NCBI GenBank assembly: GCA_050123335.1
Contig: JASFHH010000008.1
Span: forward strand, 1 to 56,513
DNA: 56,513 bases
Direction: 5' to 3'
DNA from: JASFHF01 sp050123335
GTDB lineage: Bacteria; Pseudomonadota; Gammaproteobacteria; UBA12402
Shown piece by piece: positions 1-8,993 of this stretch (within the stretch, counting starts at the first letter, position 1; each line of letters starts with the position of its first letter). The notes under the pieces were generated by a model that searched no databases, was not told the origin of the DNA, and saw only the letters and a list, made by a program, of their open reading frames with translations. Both the position numbers and the translations under genes were made by a program.

Positions 1-495
1 CAAATAATATTGGTCCGCGCTAATTGGAATATCGGTATGTGCCTCATAACTTAACTGTAGTGCGTAGCCTAATTCGTGTAGTAAATGTTTTTCAAATTTA
101 CGCAATGCTGGTTCAGTTATATCCGCAAAACCTAATTCTTGTAAAACATTCTCATATAAAGCAAAAACTCCTTCACATGGACTATGATTGTGCAAAACAT
201 AAGTTAATAATTCATTTAAATAAAAACCGCTTAATAATTTAACGCCCTTCAGCTCAATTGATTCACCGCAAATTTCAGCAGTTTGCAATGTCGGCAATGA
301 ACCTTTTCCACGCCACGCAACAGTCAATGGCACAAACGGCTGAATTAAGCCTTTCATGGATGATTTAGGACGTTTCACGCCGCGCGCAATCACTGAAATA
401 CGTCCCGCATATTTAGTTAAAAGCTCTACTAAAAAACTGGTTTCGCGATAATTACGATAATGCAATACATATGCTGGTTGTAAATTCGAATTCAT
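1..495 (-). CDS. recO: DNA repair protein RecO, N-terminal part (cut by window edge)
   Basis: The minus strand is open for 165 codons from the ATG at 495-493 to the window edge. It reads MNSNLQPAYVLHYRNYRETS, then a run with GRISVIARGVKRPKS and QPFVPL. These are typical of the RecO OB-fold domain, followed by the start of the helical region (HLLHELGY). RecO helps load RecA on single-stranded DNA in the RecFOR pathway. Full-length RecO is about 230-250 residues, so the C-terminal third lies outside. It normally follows era directly; here the two are separated by the arsR-arsP pair on the opposite strand. Confidence 0.9.
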   Translation of the reverse strand, partial: MNSNLQPAYVLHYRNYRETSFLVELLTKYAGRISVIARGVKRPKSSMKGLIQPFVPLTVAWRGKGSLPTLQTAEICGESIELKGVKLLSGFYLNELLTYVLHNHSPCEGVFALYENVLQELGFADITEPALRKFEKHLLHELGYALQLSYEAHTDIPISADQYYL

Positions 496-656
496 ATTTT
501 TCTTTATTTGCTAACACATACATAAAATATGAGTTTATATAAAGCATTTATAGAAGTAAAGGCTCCTCTAATTTTAGCGATTTTTGCATAACACGAGTTG
601 TAATCAAATTATTATTGTTCGGCTATAAAAACCTTATATAAAATTTGACCTGGCAC

Positions 657-703
657 TTGACAAACGGTCCTGTTAAAACTAATATATCGATATATTTAGA
701 TAT
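657..703 (+). promoter_or_regulatory. Promoter and probable ArsR operator
   Basis: A textbook sigma-70 promoter is visible: TTGACA at 657-662, a 17-base spacer, and TAATAT at 680-685. The -10 region overlaps an inverted repeat, ATATCGATATATTTAGATAT (684-703), and a perfect palindrome, ATATATCGATATAT (682-695). An operator overlapping the -10 region fits autorepression by the ArsR-family protein encoded 23 bases further on. The ribosome site AGGAGG at 717-722 precedes the ATG at 726. Confidence 0.75.
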
Positions 704-725
704 ATAGATGTAGTTAGGAGGAAAT

Positions 726-1076
726 ATGAAAGCGCTGCTTAAAATAACAAAAGCTTTAGCTGATGTAAATAGAGTAAAAATACTAAAGCTGCTACAGCAA
801 AAACCGTTGTGTGTCTGTGAAATACAGGAGCTAATCCAGTTAGCCCAATCTACTATCTCTACACATCTAAAAATTCTAACTGAAGCGAATTTAATTACTT
901 TCACAAAAGATGGGCTATGGACTGTATATGAACTCACAGAACCAGGAAATATTGTGTTAAAACAGATGATTGAAAATTTGTTGTCCTACCTGGAAGAAGA
1001 TAAAGAAATTCTAACAATGCTAAAGAAAGTTAAAACTATTGATCGCAACAAAATTTGCTGTAGAAAAGAAGACTAG
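726..1076 (+). CDS. ArsR/SmtB-family metal(loid)-responsive repressor
   Basis: This is a 116-residue winged-helix protein of the ArsR/SmtB family. The line KALADVNRVKILKLLQQKPL is typical of the family N-terminus. It is followed by CVCEIQELI, which has the paired cysteines (ELCVC-type) used by ArsR repressors to sense As(III)-like thiophilic ions. The recognition helix is QSTISTHLKIL. The C-terminus carries another Cys pair (NKICCRKED). A strong Shine-Dalgarno (AGGAGG) precedes the start. The stop is 3 bases before the permease ATG, so the two genes form one operon. It probably binds the palindrome in its own promoter and is released by arsenical or another thiol-reactive ligand; the ligand itself is inferred. 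Confidence 0.85.
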   Translation: MKALLKITKALADVNRVKILKLLQQKPLCVCEIQELIQLAQSTISTHLKILTEANLITFTKDGLWTVYELTEPGNIVLKQMIENLLSYLEEDKEILTMLKKVKTIDRNKICCRKED

Positions 1077-1079
1077 ACC

Positions 1080-2180
1080 ATGAATTCCGAAAAAACCAGT
1101 TGCTGTTGTCAAAAAAATTTTAAGACTAATAACAAATCAAAAAATGCACTGTTTGCACAACCTATCAAACGTATGATTGTATTGCTTGGAGGCTTAATTA
1201 TATGGTTAATTGTATATAAATCTTTACCATATTTATCTACATTTTTGACTTATTCATTATTCCCGATAAAACAAGGTTCGCATCTAGGATCTAGTTTACA
1301 GTTTTTCTTATATGACACCCCTAAAGTTTTCATGCTATTAGCGTTAGTTATTTATGTTGTGGGGCTATTAAGATCTTTTATTACTCCCGAAAGAACTAGA
1401 AAACTTCTTGCCGGGAAAAATAAATTTATAGGGAATATTTTTGCTGCTTTTCTAGGAATTATAACTCCATTTTGTTCATGTTCAGCTGTACCATTGTTCA
1501 TTGGATTTGTTACAGCAGGAATTCCGTTGGGAATTACTTTTTCGTTTTTGATTTCTGCCCCAATGGTTAATGAAGTTGCTTTGGTATTGCTATACGGAAT
1601 ATTGGGATGGAAAATAGCAGTTATTTATTTAGTAACAGGTCTGAGCATTGCAATAATTGCCGGTATCATTATAGGATTTCTTAATATGGAGAAATACATT
1701 GCAGATTGGGTAACAAAGCTGGAGAAGAATGAGCCGCAAGATGAATCTACCGATTATTCAGGCTGGCAAGCACGCTGTCAATTTGCTTGGCAAAGTGTAA
1801 AAGATATTATTAAAAAAGTATGGATATATATGATTATAGGTATTGCAGTAGGAGCCGTAATTCATGGTTATGTGCCGCAAAATTTCATGGCTTTTATTAT
1901 GGGTAAAGGGTCTTGGTGGTCGGTACCATTGGCCGTCATTATTGGAATCCCTATGTACTCTAATGCAGCAGGAATTATTCCTGTTGTAGAAGCATTACTT
2001 GGAAAAGGAGCAGCATTGGGAACTGTGTTGTCTTTCATGATGTCGGTCATTGCTTTATCATTTCCAGAAATGGTAATCTTACGTAAGGTACTAAAACCCA
2101 GATTAATAGTTACTTTTATCACAATTGTAACAGCTGGAATACTTATAGTTGGTTACTTATTTAATTGGTTAATTGGTTAA
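1080..2180 (+). CDS. DUF318/UPF0718 permease, ArsP/YraQ-like
   Basis: This 366-residue polytopic membrane protein has about eight to ten hydrophobic segments. It carries the DUF318 signature around TPFCSCSAVPLFIGF, with a second half-repeat near GIPMYSNAAGIIPV. Members of this family include ArsP, an efflux permease for trivalent organoarsenicals, and YraQ. Pairing with an ArsR repressor supports an efflux role against arsenical or other soft-metal compounds. The cytoplasmic N-terminus holds a Cys cluster (TSCCCQKN), plausibly a metal-binding site. The substrate is inferred from family and neighbour only. Confidence 0.75.
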   Translation: MNSEKTSCCCQKNFKTNNKSKNALFAQPIKRMIVLLGGLIIWLIVYKSLPYLSTFLTYSLFPIKQGSHLGSSLQFFLYDTPKVFMLLALVIYVVGLLRSFITPERTRKLLAGKNKFIGNIFAAFLGIITPFCSCSAVPLFIGFVTAGIPLGITFSFLISAPMVNEVALVLLYGILGWKIAVIYLVTGLSIAIIAGIIIGFLNMEKYIADWVTKLEKNEPQDESTDYSGWQARCQFAWQSVKDIIKKVWIYMIIGIAVGAVIHGYVPQNFMAFIMGKGSWWSVPLAVIIGIPMYSNAAGIIPVVEALLGKGAALGTVLSFMMSVIALSFPEMVILRKVLKPRLIVTFITIVTAGILIVGYLFNWLIG

Positions 2181-2201
2181 TTCATGGTAAATAACTAATC
2201 G

Positions 2202-3092
2202 CTATATTCCCAACTTTGCCAAACTGCGTTTATCATCAACCCAGCCTTCTTTAATTTTTACCCATAATGAAATAAAAACCTTACGATTAAATCTTTTTTC
2301 TAAATCAAGTCTTGCTTGTTTGCCAATTTCTTTTAATTTTTCGCCTTTTTTACCAATAATAATGGTTTTTTGTCCTTTGCGTTCGACCCAAATTATTACA
2401 TCAAGATGCAACACTCCGTTTTTTTCTTGTAATGATTCAACTACCACCGCCGTACCATATGGTACTTCTTTGTGCGTCACCCGCATAATTTTTTCCCGTA
2501 CAGTTTCTGCAATTATAAACCGATCATCTTTGTCAGTTATTTGATCTTCCGGAAAGAAAAACATATTTTCTGGTAAATGCGTATGAATCAAATTTTCTAA
2601 CTCAGTAATATTTATATTTTTTTTAACAGAAATTGGAATTATCGTGGTAAATTGCATTTTTGCAGCCATTTTATCAATAATCGGCAGTAATTTTTGTTTA
2701 TCTTTAATTAAGTCGACTTTATTTAAAGCTAAAATTACTGGGCATTTCACATCTTTTAAATGTTTTAAAACCAACCCGTCTTCGTCCGTCCAAACTCTAG
2801 CGTCCAACATAAATACAATTACATCAACCTCCTTAATCATGGTTAAAGCCGCACGATTCATAAAACGACCCATCACATGCTCAGACTTAACATGAATTCC
2901 TGGGGTATCAACATACACCGCCTGAATATTATCTTGTGTTTTAATTCCAAAAATTTGATGACGAGTAGTTTGCGGTTTATGCGAAGTAATACTAATTTTT
3001 TTGCCCAAAATTTGATTTAACAAAGTAGATTTACCAACATTGGGACGACCAATAATTGCAATATAGCCGCAACGTTTTTTAGTCTTCGGCAT
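2202..3092 (-). CDS. era: GTPase Era
   Basis: The 296-residue GTPase begins MPKTKKRCGYIAIIGRPNVG. The G1 loop is GRPNVGKST, G3 is DTPGI and G4 is NKVD. The C-terminal KH domain contains the IIGKKGEKLKEIG motif that binds the 3' end of 16S rRNA. Era assists 30S subunit maturation at the membrane. The start overlaps the end of rnc by 14 bases, so it is translationally coupled in the lepA-lepB-rnc-era operon. The usual next gene, recO, is displaced by the arsR insertion. Confidence 0.95.
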   Translation of the reverse strand: MPKTKKRCGYIAIIGRPNVGKSTLLNQILGKKISITSHKPQTTRHQIFGIKTQDNIQAVYVDTPGIHVKSEHVMGRFMNRAALTMIKEVDVIVFMLDARVWTDEDGLVLKHLKDVKCPVILALNKVDLIKDKQKLLPIIDKMAAKMQFTTIIPISVKKNINITELENLIHTHLPENMFFFPEDQITDKDDRFIIAETVREKIMRVTHKEVPYGTAVVVESLQEKNGVLHLDVIIWVERKGQKTIIIGKKGEKLKEIGKQARLDLEKRFNRKVFISLWVKIKEGWVDDKRSLAKLGI

Positions 3093-3762
3093 CTTTCAGT
3101 TCCTCTAAAGCAGCGCTCGCTGCTGCTTGCTCTGCTTTACGCCGACTTGTTCCTTCTCCCTGAACCGGCTTGTTTAATAATGCAATTTTGCATTCTACAA
3201 TAAATTTTTGCTTGTGTTCTTTGCCAGTAATTTTGACTAAATCATATTCTGGTAATGGCAACTGTTTAGCTTGTACCAATTCCTGCAATAGTGATTTAGG
3301 ATCTTTGTATACTTCCTCTAAAGATAATTCACCAAGACGTTGTTGATACCAATTAGTCACTTTTGCATAACAAGTCTCTAAATCACTATCTAAAAACATT
3401 GCCCCAATAATTGCCTCAACTGCATCAGAAAGAATTGAAACACGATATGCTCCGCCGCTCTTAAATTCACCTACGCCTAATTTAATATAACGACTCAAAT
3501 CAAATTCTTTGGCAATCTCCGCCAAAGTCTCTCCTCTAACTAAATATGCCCTTAAACGACTCAATTGTCCCTCTTGAGCTTCCGGAAAAAGCTTAAATAA
3601 CTCATTTGCCACCACAAAATTAACTAACGAATCACCTAAAAACTCTAACCTTTCATTATTTACCTTACCGCAACTACGATGACTTAAAGCAGTTTTCAAT
3701 AATGCAATATCTTTAAACTTATAATCAATTTTATGCATCAACTCAGATAAATCTTGTTCCAT
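3079..3762 (-). CDS. rnc: Ribonuclease III
   Basis: The 227-residue enzyme cleaves double-stranded RNA in rRNA processing and mRNA decay. The catalytic signature NERLEFLGDSLVNFVV lies near residues 35-50, and a second acidic cluster follows (SDAVEAIIGAMFLDS). The C-terminal double-stranded RNA binding domain ends in SRRKAEQAAASAALEEL. It sits 3 bases after lepB and overlaps era, a conserved gammaproteobacterial arrangement. Length is normal for the family. Confidence 0.96.
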   Translation of the reverse strand: MEQDLSELMHKIDYKFKDIALLKTALSHRSCGKVNNERLEFLGDSLVNFVVANELFKLFPEAQEGQLSRLRAYLVRGETLAEIAKEFDLSRYIKLGVGEFKSGGAYRVSILSDAVEAIIGAMFLDSDLETCYAKVTNWYQQRLGELSLEEVYKDPKSLLQELVQAKQLPLPEYDLVKITGKEHKQKFIVECKIALLNKPVQGEGTSRRKAEQAAASAALEELKDAED

Positions 3763-3765
3763 AAA

Positions 3766-4533
3766 TTAAATCCTTGTACCAATCCTATGCCAGCGAATTT
3801 TGTGTTTATATTGATCCCAACTAAACCAAATAAAAAATGCTTTTCCTTCTATATTAAATTCAGGCACAAACCCCCAATAACGACTATCTTCGCTACCATC
3901 CCGATTATCACCCATCATAAAATACATGTTTTTAGGCACCACAATATCAAAATTATCAGCATATCCGCCTTTCTTATGTATATAAATTAAATGTTTAACA
4001 CCATTTAAATTTTCTTGATAAACTTTTACTGGAACATTTCCTTCCCCATAATCAACCGTATCTTTCAGATAAGTTTGCTGCATTTCTTTGCCATTAATAT
4101 ATAACGTTTTATTTTTATATACTATATGATCTCCCGGCGTACCAATTACTCGCTTAATATAATTCTTTTTAGGATTAGCTGGATAACGAAATACTACAAT
4201 ATCACCAATTTTTGGTTCACCAGTTTTAAATATTTTGGTATGCAATACTGGTAAACGCAACCCATAAGAAAACTGATTCACCGCAATCAGTTCCCAAGTC
4301 AAAATAGTAGGCTCTAACGAACCACTCGGCACACGAAAAGGCTGAATAATAAAAGAACGAATAATTAATACAGCTAAAATAACTGGAAAAAATGAACGGG
4401 CATAATCCACAATTACAGGTAATTTTTTTCCTGCTTGCTTTCTACGCTGCGCAAAAAATAATGCATCGAACAGCCAAATTATTCCTGTAACAAATAAACA
4501 TATTACTAAAATCAATGGTAAATCAATACTCAT
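3766..4533 (-). CDS. lepB: Signal peptidase I
   Basis: The 255-residue membrane protease removes Sec and Tat signal peptides at the outer face of the inner membrane. Two N-terminal membrane segments are visible (about residues 5-27 and 46-64). The catalytic Ser72 lies in PSGSLEPT, where Leu replaces the usual Met after Ser. The general base Lys127 lies in NYIKRVIGTPGD. The conserved box E is MGDNRDGSEDSRYWGFV. Gene order lepA-lepB-rnc is canonical. Confidence 0.95.
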   Translation of the reverse strand: MSIDLPLILVICLFVTGIIWLFDALFFAQRRKQAGKKLPVIVDYARSFFPVILAVLIIRSFIIQPFRVPSGSLEPTILTWELIAVNQFSYGLRLPVLHTKIFKTGEPKIGDIVVFRYPANPKKNYIKRVIGTPGDHIVYKNKTLYINGKEMQQTYLKDTVDYGEGNVPVKVYQENLNGVKHLIYIHKKGGYADNFDIVVPKNMYFMMGDNRDGSEDSRYWGFVPEFNIEGKAFFIWFSWDQYKHKIRWHRIGTRI

Positions 4534-4550
4534 ATTGTTTCCTCTATCTC

Positions 4551-4635
4551 GTCATCCCGCGGCCCAGTTAGTTGACCGCGGGATCCAGGCTGTTTCTTCC
4601 TAGATCCCGGATCAACAGACTGGGTCCGGGATGAC
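4551..4635. repeat. Palindromic repeat family 1, full-length copy
   Basis: The unit starts GTCATCCCGCGG, runs through GACCGCGGGATCCAGGC, and after a spacer returns as a near reverse complement ending GTCCGGGATGAC. It fills the gap between lepA and lepB. Related copies lie at 9211, 16166, 22691, 26773, 36771 and 42604. Similar elements are known, from memory, in Rickettsia and Wolbachia genomes. Confidence 0.85.
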
Positions 4636-4642
4636 ATTTTGG

Positions 4643-6451
4643 TTAATCCTTACTTTGTGTTTTCAAAACAGCTAAAAATGCTTCTTGCGGCAAATCAACC
4701 TTGCCAACTTTTTTCATGCGCTTTTTGCCTTTCTTTTGTTTTTCTAATAATTTACGCTTACGGGTAACATCACCACCGTAACATTTTGCAGTTACATCTT
4801 TACGCAAAGCTTTTACTGTAGTTCGTGCAATGATATTGTTACCGATGGCCGCTTGAATTGCAATGGCAAACATCTGCCTAGGTATAATGTCTTTTAGTTG
4901 ACGCGCTAAGCTTTCACCTTTTTTATAAGCCTGATCTTTATGTACAATTGAAGCTAAAGCATCAACCTTTTCACCACTAATTAAAATATCTAATTTAACC
5001 AAATCAGCAGCTTGAAAATGAGTAAAACTATAATCAAGTGAAGCATAACCACGACTAACCGATTTTAGCCGATCAAACAAATCTACAATCACCTCACCCA
5101 TCGGCATTTCATAGGTTAACGCTACGTGATTTCCATGATAAACCATTTTAGTTTGAACGCCGCGTTTTTCAATACACAATTTCATCACACTGCCAACATA
5201 TTCTTGCGGAACTAAAATATGCGCAGTAACAATTGGTTCGCGCATCTCAGCAATAAAATTTGCTGCTGGTAATTTCGCTGGATTATCAATATGTAAAACT
5301 TCATCTTTAGTAGTTACAATTTCGTAAATAACTGTTGGAGCCGTAGTAATTAAATTCAAATCATATTCACGTTCCAACCTTTCTTGCACAATCTCCATGT
5401 GCAACAAACCTAAAAATCCACAACGAAATCCAAATCCAAGCGCTACTGAATTTTCTGGTTCATAAAACAACGCGGCATCATTTAAACTTAATTTTTCTAA
5501 TGCGTCGCGAAACGACTCATAATCTTCCGCATTAACTGGAAACATACCAGCATATACCTGCGGCTTAACCCGCTGAAAACCAGCCAAAGGTTCATTTGCC
5601 GGCTTACTCGCATGCGTTAATGTATCACCAACTGGAGCACCATGAATATCTTTAATTCCCGCAATCACATAACCAACTTCACCAGCATGTAACTCACCAA
5701 TTTGTTTGCGTTTTGGAGTAAAAACACCAACATTGTCCACCGTATAATTTTTGCCAGTTGACATTACCTGAATTTTTTCTTTTTCTTTCAATACCCCCTG
5801 TTTTATTCGAACTAACGAAACCACTCCCAAATAGTTATCAAACCAGGAATCAATAATCAATGCCTGCAAAGGCAAATTATCATCGCCAACAGGCGCTGGA
5901 ACTTTAGCAACTAACATTTCCAATAAATCTTTTACACCCGTACCAGTTTTTGCGCTAACTTGAATTGCGTCATGCGCTTCGATACCAATAATATCTTCAA
6001 TTTCCGCAATTACACGTTCCGGCTCTATTTGCGGCAAATCTATCTTATTTAATACCGGAATAACCTCTAAGTTTTGTTCAAGCGCCATATAACAAACCGC
6101 CACTGTTTGCGCTTCAACTCCTTGAGATGCATCTACTACTAATAATGCACCTTCACACGCAGATAAAGAACGAGAAACTTCATAAGCAAAATCTACATGA
6201 CCTGGTGTATCAATAAAATTTAATTGATAAATTTGCCCATCATTGGCTTTGTAATCAAGTGTAACACTTTGTGCCTTAATAGTGATTCCGCGCTCACGCT
6301 CAATCTCCATCGAATCCAATACCTGCTCAGACATCTCACGTTCAGTTAAACCACCACATAACTGAATAAACCGATCAGCTAAAGTTGATTTACCATGATC
6401 AATATGAGCAATAATCGAAAAATTACGAATGTTTTGTATATTATGAACCAT
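4643..6451 (-). CDS. lepA: Elongation factor 4 (LepA)
   Basis: The 602-residue translational GTPase has G1 AHIDHGKSTLADR, G3 DTPGHVDF and G4 NKID. It is followed by EF-G-like domains and the LepA-specific C-terminal domain with the basic segment RKRKLLEKQKKGKKRMKK. LepA acts on the ribosome, in back-translocation or 30S assembly under stress. Its length matches the family (about 600). It is the first gene of the lepA-lepB-rnc-era block, separated from lepB by a palindromic repeat. Confidence 0.97.
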   Translation of the reverse strand: MVHNIQNIRNFSIIAHIDHGKSTLADRFIQLCGGLTEREMSEQVLDSMEIERERGITIKAQSVTLDYKANDGQIYQLNFIDTPGHVDFAYEVSRSLSACEGALLVVDASQGVEAQTVAVCYMALEQNLEVIPVLNKIDLPQIEPERVIAEIEDIIGIEAHDAIQVSAKTGTGVKDLLEMLVAKVPAPVGDDNLPLQALIIDSWFDNYLGVVSLVRIKQGVLKEKEKIQVMSTGKNYTVDNVGVFTPKRKQIGELHAGEVGYVIAGIKDIHGAPVGDTLTHASKPANEPLAGFQRVKPQVYAGMFPVNAEDYESFRDALEKLSLNDAALFYEPENSVALGFGFRCGFLGLLHMEIVQERLEREYDLNLITTAPTVIYEIVTTKDEVLHIDNPAKLPAANFIAEMREPIVTAHILVPQEYVGSVMKLCIEKRGVQTKMVYHGNHVALTYEMPMGEVIVDLFDRLKSVSRGYASLDYSFTHFQAADLVKLDILISGEKVDALASIVHKDQAYKKGESLARQLKDIIPRQMFAIAIQAAIGNNIIARTTVKALRKDVTAKCYGGDVTRKRKLLEKQKKGKKRMKKVGKVDLPQEAFLAVLKTQSKD

Positions 6452-6520
6452 GTCAAAATTTTAACTTATCACCAACCAATTAGCTAGTTTAGTTGGCTAA
6501 TTTATAGCGAGTCAATTATT

Positions 6521-6622
6521 ATAGGTTTTGGATATCTTTTTTCGACGACTAGCGTCCAGGGATGGAAACGCGGGAGGTACATGGACGTACCAAGGAGAAG
6601 AAAAAAGATATTCAAAACCTAT
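6521..6622. repeat. Inverted-repeat element between lepA and bamD
   Basis: A left arm (6521-6542, ATAGGTTTTGGATATC then T-rich) and a right arm (6601-6622) are reverse complements at 21 of 22 positions. They enclose about 58 bases including GTCCAGGGATGGAAACGCGG and GTACATGGACGTACC, which can fold separately. The A/T-rich arms could end transcription in either direction. I see only one copy in this window. Confidence 0.7.
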
Positions 6623-6638
6623 AAATCACATAATTAGT

Positions 6639-7409
6639 TTAACCTTTAAGCGCATATTGCAATTCTTTCGAATTAGGATAATTAGTTTGTAAAACACGTA
6701 ATGCATCGTTAGCATTTTTAGCTAAATTCAATTTACGATAAGATCTTACCATAACTGCTAATGCTTGCGGCACTGATGGCGTCTTCTGGTAAAATCGCAC
6801 TACTTCGCTAGCCCGATTTGCAGCAGCAACATACGCATCATGCTTAAAATAAAATTCTGCAACCTGCAATTCATGCCTGGACATAATATTACGAATATAG
6901 CGAAGCCGTATTCTAGCATCAGGAGCATATTTACTTCGCGGAAAATAATGCAATAATATGCTAAAATCAGCATAAGCTTGACGCATAGTAGTTAAATCAC
7001 GCTTTGCAAAATCTGTTGGAAAATATTTTTCAAAAAACCCATGATTTTGATTAAATCTAATTAAACCGCGCATATAATAAGCATAATCAATATACGGACC
7101 AGTTGGATATAACTTAATATAACGATCTACAGCAGCCAATGCCGAAGGAATATCATTTTTTTTATAATAAGCATAAATAATATCTAACTGCGCCTGACGC
7201 GAATATCTGCCAAAAGGATAACGCGCATCTAATACTTCAAAATGCTTAACTGCCTTACTATAATCACCCTTTAGCATCAAATGTTCGCCATCATGAAAAA
7301 TCTGCGCCTCAGATTTATTTGGATACAAAGTCGATACATCATGCGTCTTAGCACAACCAGCAAACAACAATACAGCTATCAATAAAATTGCAAATTTAAT
7401 ACTTTTCAT
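6639..7409 (-). CDS. bamD: Outer membrane assembly lipoprotein BamD
   Basis: The 256-residue lipoprotein is the essential BAM-complex partner of BamA. The ATG at 7409 is chosen because GAGG precedes it; an upstream TTG start at 7427 would add six residues. The lipobox LLFAGC puts the lipidated Cys near residue 19. The TPR-like repeats follow with family text such as FEVLDARYPFGRYSRQAQLD and YYMRGLIRFNQ. It lies divergent from rluD, as in most gammaproteobacteria. Confidence 0.93.
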   Translation of the reverse strand: MKSIKFAILLIAVLLFAGCAKTHDVSTLYPNKSEAQIFHDGEHLMLKGDYSKAVKHFEVLDARYPFGRYSRQAQLDIIYAYYKKNDIPSALAAVDRYIKLYPTGPYIDYAYYMRGLIRFNQNHGFFEKYFPTDFAKRDLTTMRQAYADFSILLHYFPRSKYAPDARIRLRYIRNIMSRHELQVAEFYFKHDAYVAAANRASEVVRFYQKTPSVPQALAVMVRSYRKLNLAKNANDALRVLQTNYPNSKELQYALKG

Positions 7410-7513
7410 TTTTTTCCTCATAACCAACTAGTAAGCGGCAATTATAACGACATTTACTGAAGAAACGAAGCTCAATATTGCCAATCACCAACATTATGTT
7501 GTAAGCTGCCACC

Positions 7514-8446
7514 ATGAAACAAAAATTAACTATACCTGCAGAACTTGCTGGTGACCGCATCGACCAAGCTTTGGCTAAATTATTACCAGAATACTCGCGC
7601 TCTCTCATCAAAACCTGGCTAGATAAGCATAAAATCACCGTAAATGGCGAATTCTGGCAGCCTAAAGCTAAAGTCGCAGGTGACGAAATTGTGGTAATTG
7701 ACGTCGAATTCGAAGAACAAACAACTCACCAACCTGAACCAATCGACTTAGATATTGTATATGAAGATAATGATATTCTGGTAATTAACAAGCCAGCTGG
7801 CATGGTAGTTCATCCAGGCGCTGGAAATCGCGCTAGCACGCTATTAAATGCATTATTGCATCATACTCCCAAATTAAAAAATATCCCACGAGCAGGCATT
7901 ATTCATCGGCTGGACAAAGATACCAGCGGACTTTTGGTCATTGCCAAAACTCTAAAAGCACATACTTATCTGGTTAGACAATTGCAACGTCGTAAAATTC
8001 ACCGCGAATACGAAACTATCGTCTATGGTGAACTAATCAGTGGAGGTACTATTGAGACCCAAATTGGCCGCCATCCTACTAAGCGCACCAAAATGGCGGT
8101 AGTTGATACTGATCGCGGCAAAGTCGCAATAACTCATTACCGCATTATCAAAAAATATAATAATTTCACTCACTTACGCGTGAAACTTGAAACCGGCCGC
8201 ACCCATCAAATCCGGGTACATTTAGCTCACATTCGCCACCCAATTGTTGGCGACCAAGTCTACGGCCGAATACGCCTGCCAAAAAATGCATCAGAAAAAC
8301 TAATTAAAACGCTGCAAAATTTCAAACGCCAAGCCTTACATGCCAGCAAACTCGGTTTAACTCATCCCAGCACGCACAAATGGATGGAATGGCAAGCCAA
8401 ATTGCCGCAGGATATGCAGGAATTACTGCAAAATTTAGCGCAATAA
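7514..8446 (+). CDS. rluD: 23S rRNA pseudouridine synthase RluD
   Basis: The 310-residue protein has an N-terminal S4 RNA-binding domain (about residues 12-65) and the RluA-family catalytic domain. Its motif is GIIHRLDKDTSGLLV, with catalytic Asp134. RluD makes the pseudouridines in helix 69 of 23S rRNA. The divergent bamD neighbour and the size (E. coli RluD is 326) support RluD over RluA or RluC. A basic segment, KRTKMAVV, is typical of the subfamily. Confidence 0.9.
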   Translation: MKQKLTIPAELAGDRIDQALAKLLPEYSRSLIKTWLDKHKITVNGEFWQPKAKVAGDEIVVIDVEFEEQTTHQPEPIDLDIVYEDNDILVINKPAGMVVHPGAGNRASTLLNALLHHTPKLKNIPRAGIIHRLDKDTSGLLVIAKTLKAHTYLVRQLQRRKIHREYETIVYGELISGGTIETQIGRHPTKRTKMAVVDTDRGKVAITHYRIIKKYNNFTHLRVKLETGRTHQIRVHLAHIRHPIVGDQVYGRIRLPKNASEKLIKTLQNFKRQALHASKLGLTHPSTHKWMEWQAKLPQDMQELLQNLAQ

Positions 8447-8531
8447 CTTGGCGTTTTTTAATCACTTAAGCTTTCCTTAAGAACCATAATCTATATTAAA
8501 GATAATAGATTAACAAAGGTGAATAATTATT

Positions 8532-8993
8532 ATGTTTAACCCTAATGCGATTTTTAAGATAATCAAGCATTATCAAAAAAAAACAACACAACCGGTCAAA
8601 AAAAGCGAAAGTAGCTGTTTTTGTGGCATGTTAAACTTATTTGGTATATTCAATGGAAAAAACAATACAATACAATTTAATGATACAGAAAAACTACAAA
8701 ATGCTTTATACAAAAAAATCAACTGCGACTTCATAGAAATCTCAAAAGAAAATAACAAGATCAATATTATAATATCTAAAAAAGACTTCAAAAATTTTAA
8801 GATTTGCTGTAATATAGCTAAAATAAATAACAAAAATATATCTATCCTAGAGAACGATACTGAAGCATCATGCTTAAATCCTAAGTATACTGAAATTCAA
8901 ATTAGCCAAAAAAATGCCATGAATTTGTTAAACGCATTAAACACAGGGCTATTAATGAACCTCACATTCGGTTCCATAAATAATACTGTGTAA
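8532..8993 (+). CDS. Unknown small protein, AT-rich
   Basis: This 153-residue protein is not recognised. It begins with a basic segment (HYQKKTTQPVKKSE), then a Cys-rich hydrophobic stretch (SCFCGMLNLFGIFNG, about residues 28-42). The rest is a charged alpha/beta-like region rich in Lys, Asn and Ile. No clear signal peptide is seen. Base composition is lower in G+C than the flanking housekeeping genes. Its 3' end overlaps the 3' end of holB by 32 bases in convergent orientation. It could be a lineage-specific or secreted protein. Confidence 0.55.
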   Translation: MFNPNAIFKIIKHYQKKTTQPVKKSESSCFCGMLNLFGIFNGKNNTIQFNDTEKLQNALYKKINCDFIEISKENNKINIIISKKDFKNFKICCNIAKINNKNISILENDTEASCLNPKYTEIQISQKNAMNLLNALNTGLLMNLTFGSINNTV

